Positions 16,332 through 24,405 of a stretch of DNA of 64,000 bases are shown here, in pieces. The DNA lies in NCBI GenBank assembly GCA_030524135.1, contig JAUNHA010000005.1, forward strand, positions 21,530 to 85,529, written 5' to 3'. Source of the DNA: Eubacteriales bacterium (GTDB lineage Bacteria > Bacillota > Clostridia > Lachnospirales > Lachnospiraceae). Each line of letters begins with the position of its first letter. The stretch's first letter is position 1. A program made the translations under genes and the position numbers. Below the pieces are notes generated by a model. That model ran no database searches. It was not told the DNA's origin and worked only from the letters and a program-made list of their open reading frames with translations.

Positions 16332-17306
16332 CTATCCGCCGATCCTGCTCATTTCCTTCTGCTCACTGATCTGCTCCGGTGTTTCAAAGCAGTGTGCCTT
16401 CGGCTTTTGCTGCATGGCATAAGAAAATGCGTTTTCAATGTTTCCCCCCGATCTCAGAAGTCTTCTCAGATCGATCCCGTCCTCATAGCAGAGACAGTAT
16501 TTCAGTTCGCCGGCTGCTGTCAGCCGCAGGCGGTTGCAGCTGCCGCAGAATTTTCCATGAACCGCGGATATAAAGCCGATATTTCCAAGGAGGGCGGCTG
16601 AGCCGTAATAAACCGCCGGTCCGTAGCCCTGTTTTTCAGGAATCGGATGCAGATCCGGGTACCTGTCCTTCAGGGTTTTAAGGAGCAGCGAGTTATCATA
16701 GCTCTTACATTGTTTGCCGTAGCCGATCGGCATCATCTCGATAAACCGGACGGACAGAGGCAGTCTTTCAGACAGCGCTGCAAGCGCGGGTACCTCATTT
16801 GTGTTGATGTCCGGCATGACTGCCGTATTGATCTTTGTCCGGATACCGAGGCTGCAGGAGGCTTCGATCGCCTCAAGCACTTCAGGTAACCTGTCAAATT
16901 TTGTGATCTCCCGGAAGCGTTCCCTCTGCAGCGTATCCAGGCTTATGTTAATCGCGTCGATACCGGCACTTTTCAGAGAAGGAAGGACAGGCTTCAGCAG
17001 AGTGCCGTTTGTTGTAAGCGTCACAGTCTCAATGCCCGGAACCTGCTTCAGATTACGGACGAGTCCGACCGCGCCTTTTCTTGCGAGCGGTTCTCCGCCT
17101 GTGACTTTCAGATGACGGATGCCAAATTTGGCGGCAGCCTCCGCTATCTTTATGATCTCTTCGTATGTCAGGATCTCTTTCATGGAGATCAGAGAAATAT
17201 CCTCGGGCATACAGTAGCGGCAGCGCAGATTGCATCGGTCCGTGATCGAGATGCGCAGATAGTCGATTGTTCTTCCATAATGGTCGACATTACCTGATGC
17301 GTTCAT
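16332..17306 (-). CDS. moaA: GTP 3',8-cyclase (molybdopterin biosynthesis MoaA)
   Basis: A 324-residue radical-SAM enzyme that converts GTP to 3',8-cyclo-GTP, the first step of molybdopterin synthesis. The radical-SAM cluster motif is CNLRCRYC, preceded by [18 protein letters not shown] binds SAM; the C-terminal second cluster has [11 protein letters not shown] followed by a third cysteine in LKYCL. The open frame extends upstream into moaC, but ATG 17306 gives the normal N-terminus ([18 protein letters not shown]). Its start overlaps the moaC stop by 17 bases. The usual C-terminal GG dipeptide of MoaA is visible (RIGG), a good sign that the protein is complete. Confidence 0.95.
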   Translation of the reverse strand: MNASGNVDHYGRTIDYLRISITDRCNLRCRYCMPEDISLISMKEILTYEEIIKIAEAAAKFGIRHLKVTGGEPLARKGAVGLVRNLKQVPGIETVTLTTNGTLLKPVLPSLKSAGIDAINISLDTLQRERFREITKFDRLPEVLEAIEASCSLGIRTKINTAVMPDINTNEVPALAALSERLPLSVRFIEMMPIGYGKQCKSYDNSLLLKTLKDRYPDLHPIPEKQGYGPAVYYGSAALLGNIGFISAVHGKFCGSCNRLRLTAAGELKYCLCYEDGIDLRRLLRSGGNIENAFSYAMQQKPKAHCFETPEQISEQKEMSRIGG

Positions 17307-17790
17307 AAAGTCCCGACTTTCCGCCGCTCTTTCTGAGCAGGCTGATCGCTGTGATCTCCATGCTTCTGTCCACCGCCTTGCACATATCATAAATCGTCAA
17401 AAGCGCAATGTTCACGCCCGTCAGAGCTTCCATTTCCACACCGGTCTTTCCGTCGCAGGCTGCCGTGCAGATTGCCCGGATATAAGCAAGACCGGGGCGG
17501 GACGCTGCAGGCTTTGCGTTCATTTCAAAGCTAAGATCGACCTTTGTGAGGTTGATCAGATGACAGAGAGGAATCAAACTGCTGGTCTGCTTTGCACCCA
17601 TGATCCCGGCTACCTGCGCCACACCGAGAACGTCCCCCTTTTTATGCCGCCCTTCCGCGATCATGGAAAAGCATTCCCGGCTCATGCCGATAAAGCCTTC
17701 CGCAAGGGCTTCCCGTCTGGTGACAGCCTTTTCCCCCACATCTACCATACGGGCATCCCCGTGCTCATCTATATGTGTAAATTCCGCCAT
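17290..17790 (-). CDS. moaC: Cyclic pyranopterin monophosphate synthase
   Basis: A 166-residue MoaC, which works after MoaA to form cyclic pyranopterin monophosphate. Motifs: the N-terminal [18 protein letters not shown], the [17 protein letters not shown] active-site segment, [13 protein letters not shown] and [19 protein letters not shown] sits upstream of ATG 17790 (six upstream codons in the open frame are rejected). It is 14 bases behind the MoeA-like gene and overlaps moaA. MoaD, MoaE and MoeB are not in the window, so the dithiolene step must be encoded elsewhere. Confidence 0.95.
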   Translation of the reverse strand: MAEFTHIDEHGDARMVDVGEKAVTRREALAEGFIGMSRECFSMIAEGRHKKGDVLGVAQVAGIMGAKQTSSLIPLCHLINLTKVDLSFEMNAKPAASRPGLAYIRAICTAACDGKTGVEMEALTGVNIALLTIYDMCKAVDRSMEITAISLLRKSGGKSGLYERIR

Positions 17791-17804
17791 AAAAACCCTC
17801 CGAA

Positions 17805-18863
17805 TCAATACCCTTTCCCAAATCCGCAGTTCGGATACGTGCAGACCGGACAGTTCAGGCAGAGACCGCCTTCTCCGAGACCTGCGAGTTCCTCTGCAGT
17901 AACCTCCTGATTCGCCATGATGCGCGGCAGCACGAGATCAAAGATCGTACGCTTTGCGTACATGACACAGCCCGGAAGCCCGATGACTGCTCGGCCGTCT
18001 TCCGTATAGGAGAGGAGAAACATTGCACCGGGAAGCACGGGAGCCCCGTAGCTTACGATTCTTGCGCCTGAATTTCTGATGGCGAGCGGAGTTTTGTCAT
18101 CCGGATCCACGCTCATGCCGCCTGTGCAGAGTACAAGCTCCGCTCCCTTTGTCAGGAATTCCCGGATCGCCTTTGTTACCATATCCGGATCATCATCACA
18201 GATCCTGTGTCCGATGCATTCCGATTCGTATTCGGACAGCTTGTCGATCAGAACCGGTGTAAAGGTATCCTGTATCCGTCCGTGATAGACCTCGCTTCCT
18301 GTTGTCACGACCGCATATTTTTTCTTCTGAAACGGTGTCAGCCTGAAGATCGGCTCTCCGCCTGTCTCTTCCATCGCGCGCTGCCTGACCGCTTCCATTT
18401 TATCCTGTTCGATCACAAGCGGGATGATCCGCGTTCCGAGAAGTTTATCACCTGCACTGACGGCCGTATTTCCATGACGGGAGGCAATCATCATCTGGCC
18501 GAAGGAATTGACTGCCTTAAGCGCTTTGCGGTTGATCTGAAACAGTCCGCTGCATTCTGCAATGAGCTCGATCTTCCCTTCGCTCGGCTCGCTTGCGCGC
18601 ATATGACTTGTTTCCGCCTTTTCGGCGGTTCCCCGGCATAATTCGCACAGAATCTCTGCAGCCTCATTTTCGTGAAGCATTCCTTCCTGTTTTTCCCATA
18701 CATAAAGATGTTCCTTACCAACTGAAAGCAGCACCGGAATATCTTCTTCTCTTACAATATGCCCTTTTTTAAATACCGGTCCTTTTTTTTCGCCCCTGAT
18801 GATCTGTGTGATATCGTGACAAAGCACCTGTCCGACGGCATTTTTTGTATCGATGAGTTTCAT
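17805..18863 (-). CDS. MoeA/CinA-like molybdopterin-binding protein with C-terminal cysteine cluster
   Basis: A 352-residue protein with a MoeA-like N-terminal region ([38 protein letters not shown]) and a MoCF-binding domain (about 190-320: [60 protein letters not shown]). It ends with [18 protein letters not shown], four closely spaced cysteines suited to a metal site. It probably acts at the molybdate-insertion or cofactor-delivery step for the xanthine dehydrogenases, as related proteins are repeatedly found beside them. It is shorter than MoeA (about 410). It lies 104 bases from the xdh small-subunit gene and begins a run of tightly packed cofactor genes. Confidence 0.85.
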   Translation of the reverse strand: MKLIDTKNAVGQVLCHDITQIIRGEKKGPVFKKGHIVREEDIPVLLSVGKEHLYVWEKQEGMLHENEAAEILCELCRGTAEKAETSHMRASEPSEGKIELIAECSGLFQINRKALKAVNSFGQMMIASRHGNTAVSAGDKLLGTRIIPLVIEQDKMEAVRQRAMEETGGEPIFRLTPFQKKKYAVVTTGSEVYHGRIQDTFTPVLIDKLSEYESECIGHRICDDDPDMVTKAIREFLTKGAELVLCTGGMSVDPDDKTPLAIRNSGARIVSYGAPVLPGAMFLLSYTEDGRAVIGLPGCVMYAKRTIFDLVLPRIMANQEVTAEELAGLGEGGLCLNCPVCTYPNCGFGKGY

Positions 18864-18967
18864 TTCCCTGACCTGTCCTTCCGCCTGTGATCTGCAACTA
18901 TAAACAGGCGATAATCTTTAAAAAACATATCGAAAACATTATAACATATTATTGGGTAAAAAGAGGC

Positions 18968-19450
18968 CTATTTACAAACGACCTTATAGGTTTCTTCTAT
19001 GATACGTTCCATTGCGTTCAGGATATTTTCATAACCCGTGCAGCGGCAGAGATGTCCGGAGATCAGCTTCTTCAATTCTTCTCTGTCATAGCGCTTTCCG
19101 GTGCCGACGATCTCCACGGCAGTCATGATCAGTCCGGGCGTACAGAAGCCGCACTGCACGGCCGCTTCCTCGATGAAGGCCCGCTGGATCAGACTCAGCT
19201 CGCCGTTTGGGCCCTTCAGACCTTCGACCGTCAGGACGGACTTTCCATCTGCCCACATGGTCAGATAGATACAGGAGTCGATGGCTTCTCCATTTACCAG
19301 AACGGTGCAGGCGCCGCATTCTCCGACCTCACAGCCTTTTTTTACAGAAGTCAGACCAAGACGATTGCGCAGCGTATCCAGCAGGGATTCCCGCTCATCA
19401 ATAGCAAGCTCGGTTTCTCTGCCATTGACCTTCAGTTTTATGATCTTCAT
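18968..19450 (-). CDS. Xanthine dehydrogenase [2Fe-2S] subunit
   Basis: A 160-residue small subunit of a three-subunit molybdenum hydroxylase. The plant-type ferredoxin domain has GCEVGECGACTVLVNG with a fourth cysteine in DSC; the second cluster domain has QCGFCTPGLIM and HLCRCTGYENI. It passes electrons between the Mo site of the large subunit and the FAD subunit. The start codon overlaps the stop of the FAD-subunit gene by four bases (ATGA), so the two are translationally coupled. Length is typical for the family. Confidence 0.94.
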   Translation of the reverse strand: MKIIKLKVNGRETELAIDERESLLDTLRNRLGLTSVKKGCEVGECGACTVLVNGEAIDSCIYLTMWADGKSVLTVEGLKGPNGELSLIQRAFIEEAAVQCGFCTPGLIMTAVEIVGTGKRYDREELKKLISGHLCRCTGYENILNAMERIIEETYKVVCK

Positions 19451-20334
19451 GCTGTTTTACCTCCTGCATTGATGATCGCCTGCTTCAGAGCTCGCTTTCC
19501 CAGCTCGCTGATCAGCTGAAGCCGGAATTCTCTGGAAGCTCTCCATGAGGTTCTCGGACTTACTTCCTCCAGCGCATTTTTTGAGAGGAGCTCATAGATC
19601 GCCGCATCTGAAATGTCCCTGTCCCGTACAGCATACTCTGCCTTGCGGCAGCGGATCGGAGTGGGAGCTGCAACTCCATACGCCAGCCGCACATCCTCAA
19701 TGATCTGCTTATCAGGACTCAGTCTGATCCAAACGGCACATCCGAGCGTTGCGATCTCCATGGCATTGCGCTTGCCGTATTTGATGTAGTGACCTGCCCA
19801 GCCCTCATAATTCTCTTTTGTGATCTTAAATGCAGTGCAGACCTCGGTTCGCGACCGGACTGTTTTCCCCGGTCCTGTATAAAACGCAGAAACCGGTACC
19901 TCCCGAAGCCCCTCCGGGCCTTCCAGCACGACTATGGCATTTAGGGTCTGCATGCTGGCAGCCGAATCTGCAGAAGTAGCGCCGTTGCAGATATTTCCGC
20001 CGATGGTTCCTGCGTTTCTGATCTGGGGTCCGCCTACCTGATCCACTGCCTCCCCCAGCATGTTCAGATGCTTTTTGATGATCTCATGATTCGTGAGATG
20101 TGAAAAGGAGGTCGCCGCACCGATCACGATCGTCCCGTCCTCATCATATGTAATTCCCTTCAGCTCCGGAATGTTGTGAATGGATACAAGAGTCTTTCCC
20201 GCAGCCTTTCCCTCTCTGATCCTGATCAAAAGATCCGTACCGCCGCTGATGATCTCTGCATTTTCATCTGCGCAAAGCGCAGCAATGGCATCCTGAACGG
20301 ATGCTGCTTCATAAAATGATTTGATATCGTACAT
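19447..20334 (-). CDS. Xanthine dehydrogenase FAD-binding subunit
   Basis: A 295-residue CoxM/XdhB-type medium subunit. FAD-binding motifs are IISGGTDLLIRIREG near residue 35 and GGPQIRNAGTIGGNICNGATSADS near residue 100; the C-terminal CO dehydrogenase flavoprotein domain follows. It takes electrons from the iron-sulfur subunit and reduces NAD(P)+ or another acceptor. It is 12 bases behind the molybdenum subunit and overlaps the [2Fe-2S] subunit gene. It is the only separate FAD subunit in the window, so it may also serve the fused enzyme at 24406. Confidence 0.94.
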   Translation of the reverse strand: MYDIKSFYEAASVQDAIAALCADENAEIISGGTDLLIRIREGKAAGKTLVSIHNIPELKGITYDEDGTIVIGAATSFSHLTNHEIIKKHLNMLGEAVDQVGGPQIRNAGTIGGNICNGATSADSAASMQTLNAIVVLEGPEGLREVPVSAFYTGPGKTVRSRTEVCTAFKITKENYEGWAGHYIKYGKRNAMEIATLGCAVWIRLSPDKQIIEDVRLAYGVAAPTPIRCRKAEYAVRDRDISDAAIYELLSKNALEEVSPRTSWRASREFRLQLISELGKRALKQAIINAGGKTA

Positions 20335-20346
20335 CCTTGGCCCTCC

Positions 20347-22782
20347 TTAAATCAGTCCTGCCTTTTGAAATGCTTCGATCAGCCGCTGCGGTGTCATGGG
20401 AAGTTCATGCAGGGCTACTCCCGTCGCATGGAGCAGGGCATTTCTGATCGCTGGTGCTACAGGAATCGCCGGAGGTTCCCCCAGAGCTTTGTTGCCGTAG
20501 GGGCCTGTCGGATCCGCCAGCTCGATAAATTCCACATTCAGTTTCGGTGTATCCAGGGCTGTCGGGATCTTGTAATCCAGCAGATTGTTGTTCAGCGGCC
20601 TGCCGTTTTCATCGTAGAGCAGCTCTTCTGACAGGGCATATCCAAGGCCCATGCTCATGCCTCCATGGACCTGACCGGCGGCAAGCTGGGGATTTAGCAG
20701 GATACCGGAGTCGTGTACATTGATTATATCCTTCACCTCGATCTTGCCGACAGCCATATCCACCTCGATGTCCACGAAGCAGCAGCCGGAGGCAAAGGTG
20801 TTTTGTTTGCACTGATTGGTCACCTCAGCGGTGATATGCTCGGCACGATCCAGGGAATAAAAAGCGGTTTCCGCGATGACTGACAGATCAAAGAGTACGC
20901 CTTCGTCTGTATCCGGCTGGGCGTTCCATATCACCTGTCCATCTTTTATATCTAAAAGCTCTGCGGTGATCTCCGTGTTCTCCGGCAGGGAGAGCGCACC
21001 GAGCATACGCTGCTTTGCTCCGGCGACCACTTCTGCATGCATGGTTTTCGCCATATCCGTTTCGGAATGATTCAGCATATATGCCGCATAATCCAGGATG
21101 CGCTCTCGCAGCGTTTCCCCGCATTTTTTAACTGCCATACCGGTGACGTAGGACTGCCTCGAAGCATAGGCTCCGGTATCAAAGGGAACGACGTCCGTAT
21201 CCTGGGCAGATACGATGTATATCTGATCAAAGGGGATACCTGTGGTTTCCGCAGCCATCTGGGTAAATACGGTATCCGAACCCTGCCCGATCTCTGTTGC
21301 GCCCAGCTGCAGCTGCATGGATCCGTCCTGATTGAGGATCATACGGGCGGAGGCGGTCTCCAGGGAGATCGGATAGACGCCGGTCTTGTAACAGAATATG
21401 GCCATGCCCACACCGCGTCTTACAGTTCCTGTCTGATCTGCATAGAGCCGGCGTTTCTCTTCCCATCCAATGCGTTCGGCGCCTTTCTGCATACAGGCCT
21501 TCAGGCCGTAGCTATGGAAGGTGATGCCGTTGCCGGGATCCCGGAATCCCTCCGGCATACAGTTTTCCATACGGAACTGAAGAGGATCCAGACCGGCCTG
21601 ATAACAGATATCATCTGTCAGGGCTTCTGCAAAAAAATCAGACTGGGGGATCCCATAGGCGCGCATGGCGCCTGCGGAGGCGGAAGAGGTCCATACCGTA
21701 AATCCTTCCGCCTCGCTGCCGTATGCATCCGCATAGAGATCCTTGAAGACTGTGCAGCAGTTGGCGCAGATCGCATGGCCGTGGGAAGCATAGCCGCCAT
21801 TGTTTGCATAGGCTTTAAGGCTGCGCGCGAGCAGCCTTCCGTCTCTTGTGGCAATGCCTTTGCATTCGCCTTTGATGGCATGCCTGGTTCTGGTGCCGGA
21901 AATGGTTTCCTCCCGGGAGATCTCGAGTTTCACCGGTCGGCCACCCGTTAAGGTGGCAAGATAGGCGTTCAATGGTTCATAAAGAACATCCTGCTTGTTG
22001 CCGAAGCCGCCGCCGATGTAGGGCTTTATCACCCGTACCTTTCCGACGGGGATGCCAAGTGCCTGTGCGATGACCCTTCGGGCGATATGTGGAATCTGCG
22101 TCGATGAGGTGACGGTGATCTTTCCATTATGATCCATATAAGCCCAGGAAGTGGGTAACTCGATATGGCAGTGGGAAATACGGGGCGTATTCATGACCGC
22201 GTTCACTTCGATCAGGTTTTCAGCGCCGTATTCTTCTTCTGCACGGGTTTTTGCCGTCTCATAGGTGAAGTCTGCCCCACCCATGGTGAACCTGGTATGA
22301 GCGATGACATTGTCCTTACGAAGATCCGGATGCAGGGGCGTTGCATCCTCCGACATGGCCTGTTCGACGGTTACAACAGGTTCGTATTCTTCATACTTTA
22401 CCCGGATCAGACGGGCTGCCTGTATGCAGGCGATCTCATTTTCAGCGATGACAGCGGCGATATCATCCCCGTAGAGACGTACGCGTTCATTTAAAAGCTT
22501 TCTGTCGGCGATATCCTGATGCGCAGTTTCCACACTCCAGGGATGCCCTGCAGTCGGAAACTGAAGATCCGGCACCTCAAAACAGGTCACGATCCGGACG
22601 ACACCCGGCACTTTCAGGGCAGCATCCAGATCAAAGTCCAGCACCTTACCGTTTGCAATTGTAGAGTGAATGACCTTTGCTACCAGACAGCCTCCTGGCT
22701 CAAGGTCGCTGGTGTATTTTGCCTCGCCGGTCACCTTGCCGTAAGCGTCTACCCTTTTAAAATTTTGTCCGATCGTTTTCAT
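20347..22782 (-). CDS. Xanthine dehydrogenase molybdenum-binding subunit
   Basis: An 811-residue large subunit of the xanthine dehydrogenase family. It starts with the a/b hammerhead domain (GQNFKRVDAYGKVTGEAKYTSD) and contains the Mo-pterin motifs GGGFGNKQD, GAMRAYGIPQSDF, ATEIGQGSDT and, near the C-terminus, KALGEPPAIPVAP with the catalytic glutamate. The open frame reaches 22833, but AGGAGG seven bases before ATG 22782 fixes the start. A consensus promoter lies just upstream. It probably hydroxylates a purine (xanthine/hypoxanthine), with nicotinate or other heterocycles as alternatives that sequence alone cannot exclude. Confidence 0.92.
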   Translation of the reverse strand: MKTIGQNFKRVDAYGKVTGEAKYTSDLEPGGCLVAKVIHSTIANGKVLDFDLDAALKVPGVVRIVTCFEVPDLQFPTAGHPWSVETAHQDIADRKLLNERVRLYGDDIAAVIAENEIACIQAARLIRVKYEEYEPVVTVEQAMSEDATPLHPDLRKDNVIAHTRFTMGGADFTYETAKTRAEEEYGAENLIEVNAVMNTPRISHCHIELPTSWAYMDHNGKITVTSSTQIPHIARRVIAQALGIPVGKVRVIKPYIGGGFGNKQDVLYEPLNAYLATLTGGRPVKLEISREETISGTRTRHAIKGECKGIATRDGRLLARSLKAYANNGGYASHGHAICANCCTVFKDLYADAYGSEAEGFTVWTSSASAGAMRAYGIPQSDFFAEALTDDICYQAGLDPLQFRMENCMPEGFRDPGNGITFHSYGLKACMQKGAERIGWEEKRRLYADQTGTVRRGVGMAIFCYKTGVYPISLETASARMILNQDGSMQLQLGATEIGQGSDTVFTQMAAETTGIPFDQIYIVSAQDTDVVPFDTGAYASRQSYVTGMAVKKCGETLRERILDYAAYMLNHSETDMAKTMHAEVVAGAKQRMLGALSLPENTEITAELLDIKDGQVIWNAQPDTDEGVLFDLSVIAETAFYSLDRAEHITAEVTNQCKQNTFASGCCFVDIEVDMAVGKIEVKDIINVHDSGILLNPQLAAGQVHGGMSMGLGYALSEELLYDENGRPLNNNLLDYKIPTALDTPKLNVEFIELADPTGPYGNKALGEPPAIPVAPAIRNALLHATGVALHELPMTPQRLIEAFQKAGLI

Positions 22783-22804
22783 ACCCGCCTCCTGATTTTT
22801 CAAT

Positions 22805-22833
22805 AGCATAACAAAGCCCTGTTGGTATTTCAA
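22805..22833 (-). promoter_or_regulatory. Promoter of the xdh-moa-mod operon
   Basis: On the minus strand TTGAAA (22833-22828) and TATGCT (22810-22805) are separated by 17 bases, about 25 bases before the large-subunit start codon. This would give a very short leader and a separate transcription unit for the trimeric dehydrogenase and downstream cofactor genes. Confidence 0.65.
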
Positions 22834-22929
22834 TCCTTTTGGAGGTTTTTGCCGTGTTTCCGTTATTCTGCTTTCAATACTGCGCTTGTAAGCACGAATC
22901 GTTTTCTGCTATGAAGGAAATGCGGGAAG

Positions 22930-24324
22930 CTAGAGCGCGTATGCACCGCGCCGGAGAAAACGTCCACGGTTTTCTGCTATGACCTTCCCGCGTACTGCCG
23001 CGACCTCACCGCGCAGCAGTACGGCATCTAAGACGCCATGTACGGAAAGACCTTCATAATTACAGTAGTCACAGTGCGATACCTGGGTTTTTGAGGACAG
23101 CACGCGTGTTTCATTCGGATTCAGGATTACGAGATCCGCATCCGATCCTTCCGCGATAACCCCTTTCTTTGGATAAAGACCGTAAAGCTTAGCCGGATTT
23201 TCCGCACAGACTTCACACATCCGTTCGGCAGTGATGCGCCCTTTTGCCACACCTTCCGAATAAAGCAGAGGGATCCGGTATTCAACGCCTGCAAGCCCGC
23301 CCGGAATCCTGCGAAAATCATCTTTTCCAAGCAGACGCTGTTCCCAGGTAAAGCTGCAGTGATCCGTCGAAACGGTCTGAATCTCGCCGTCTGCCAGCGC
23401 CTGCCAGAGTACGTCCTGGTCATGTCTGGTGCGAAGCGGCGGCGCACAGACATATTTCGCACCGGAAAAGTCTGCCGTATCGAGAGAGGTATGGTCGAGC
23501 AGCAGATAATGCGGACAGGTCTCGACATAAACTCGCTGTCCGCGCGCCCTCGCCGCACGGATCTCCCTGAGGCCTTCTTCGCAGCTCAGATGCACGTCGA
23601 TCACGTCACAGCCGGCAACCTCGCACAGATGAAGAAGGCGGCCGATCGCTTCGGCCTCCGCCGCAGCGGGACGTGTCAGGTAATGGCTCGATACCTGTGA
23701 ACGCCGAAGCGGATCCGAAGCATATTCCTCCCGAAGCGCATCGATCATTCCGGCATTTTCACAATGCACACCTGTGATGCCGCCGACTTCCTTCAGCCTC
23801 TGCAGCACTTCAAACAGCTGTTTATCCTGCAGGAGCATATCGTCATACGTCATATAAAGCTTGAATGTAGAAATGCCCTCATCCATCATGGTCTGGCATT
23901 CCTCGGCAACAGTCTCATTCCATTCAGAAATGGACATATGGTAGCTGTAATCACAGGAGCACCCGGCAGCAGCCTTCCTGTGCCAGTTGAACAGTCCTTC
24001 CCGCAGTGTTTCGCCGTGATACTGTGTACCGAAGTCTATGATCGTTGTAGTGCCGCCTGCGATTGCCGCTTTTGTACCGGATGCAAAATCGTCGCAGGTC
24101 ACGGTCCCGGCAACGTGCAGATCAAAGTGAGTATGTGCATCTATGAAGCCGGGAAAGATCAGTTTACCGGCGGCATCGATCACCTCCGTATCGGTTTCGA
24201 TTCCGGTTTCCGGCAGAAGATTTTTTCCAATTCGACTGATTTTTTCTCCTTCGATATAAATATCTGCTGTTTTGCTCCCCTGCGGGCTTATCAGCTTTCC
24301 ATTTTTAATCAGTTTTGTTTTCAT
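22930..24324 (-). CDS. hydA: Dihydropyrimidinase-type cyclic amidohydrolase
   Basis: A 464-residue amidohydrolase of the hydantoinase/dihydropyrimidinase family. Metal-site motifs are visible: GFIDAHTHFDLHVAG, the carbamylated-lysine segment ISTFKLYMTYDD, GVHCENAGMID, CDVIDVHLS and VSTDHCSFTW. It opens a cyclic amide or imide ring by hydrolysis. In the purine-degrading gene set of gut anaerobes and E. coli (ssnA, ygfK, hyuA/hydA, xdh, ygeW-ygeY) this enzyme is thought to act on a purine-derived ring. ATG 24324 is chosen because it begins the canonical TKLIKNGKLISP N-terminus; the AGGA upstream is modest. A hairpin terminator separates it from the selenium-dependent dehydrogenase. Confidence 0.9.
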   Translation of the reverse strand: MKTKLIKNGKLISPQGSKTADIYIEGEKISRIGKNLLPETGIETDTEVIDAAGKLIFPGFIDAHTHFDLHVAGTVTCDDFASGTKAAIAGGTTTIIDFGTQYHGETLREGLFNWHRKAAAGCSCDYSYHMSISEWNETVAEECQTMMDEGISTFKLYMTYDDMLLQDKQLFEVLQRLKEVGGITGVHCENAGMIDALREEYASDPLRRSQVSSHYLTRPAAAEAEAIGRLLHLCEVAGCDVIDVHLSCEEGLREIRAARARGQRVYVETCPHYLLLDHTSLDTADFSGAKYVCAPPLRTRHDQDVLWQALADGEIQTVSTDHCSFTWEQRLLGKDDFRRIPGGLAGVEYRIPLLYSEGVAKGRITAERMCEVCAENPAKLYGLYPKKGVIAEGSDADLVILNPNETRVLSSKTQVSHCDYCNYEGLSVHGVLDAVLLRGEVAAVRGKVIAENRGRFLRRGAYAL

Positions 24325-24353
24325 TTGTCTGTTCCGGTCCTTTTTTCGGTAGT

Positions 24354-24388
24354 AAAAGCAGCCCACTGCCGTTTTGGCTCCGGGCTGC
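24354..24388 (-). terminator. Hairpin between Se-xanthine dehydrogenase and hydA
   Basis: On the minus strand GCAGCCC and GGGCTGC (24388-24382 and 24364-24358) form a seven-base GC-rich stem with a 17-base loop, followed by TTTTAC. It lies in the 81-base gap after the Se-XDH stop; it probably reduces rather than abolishes read-through into hydA. Confidence 0.55.
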
Positions 24389-24405
24389 AAATTGTTGGCT
24401 TCAGG

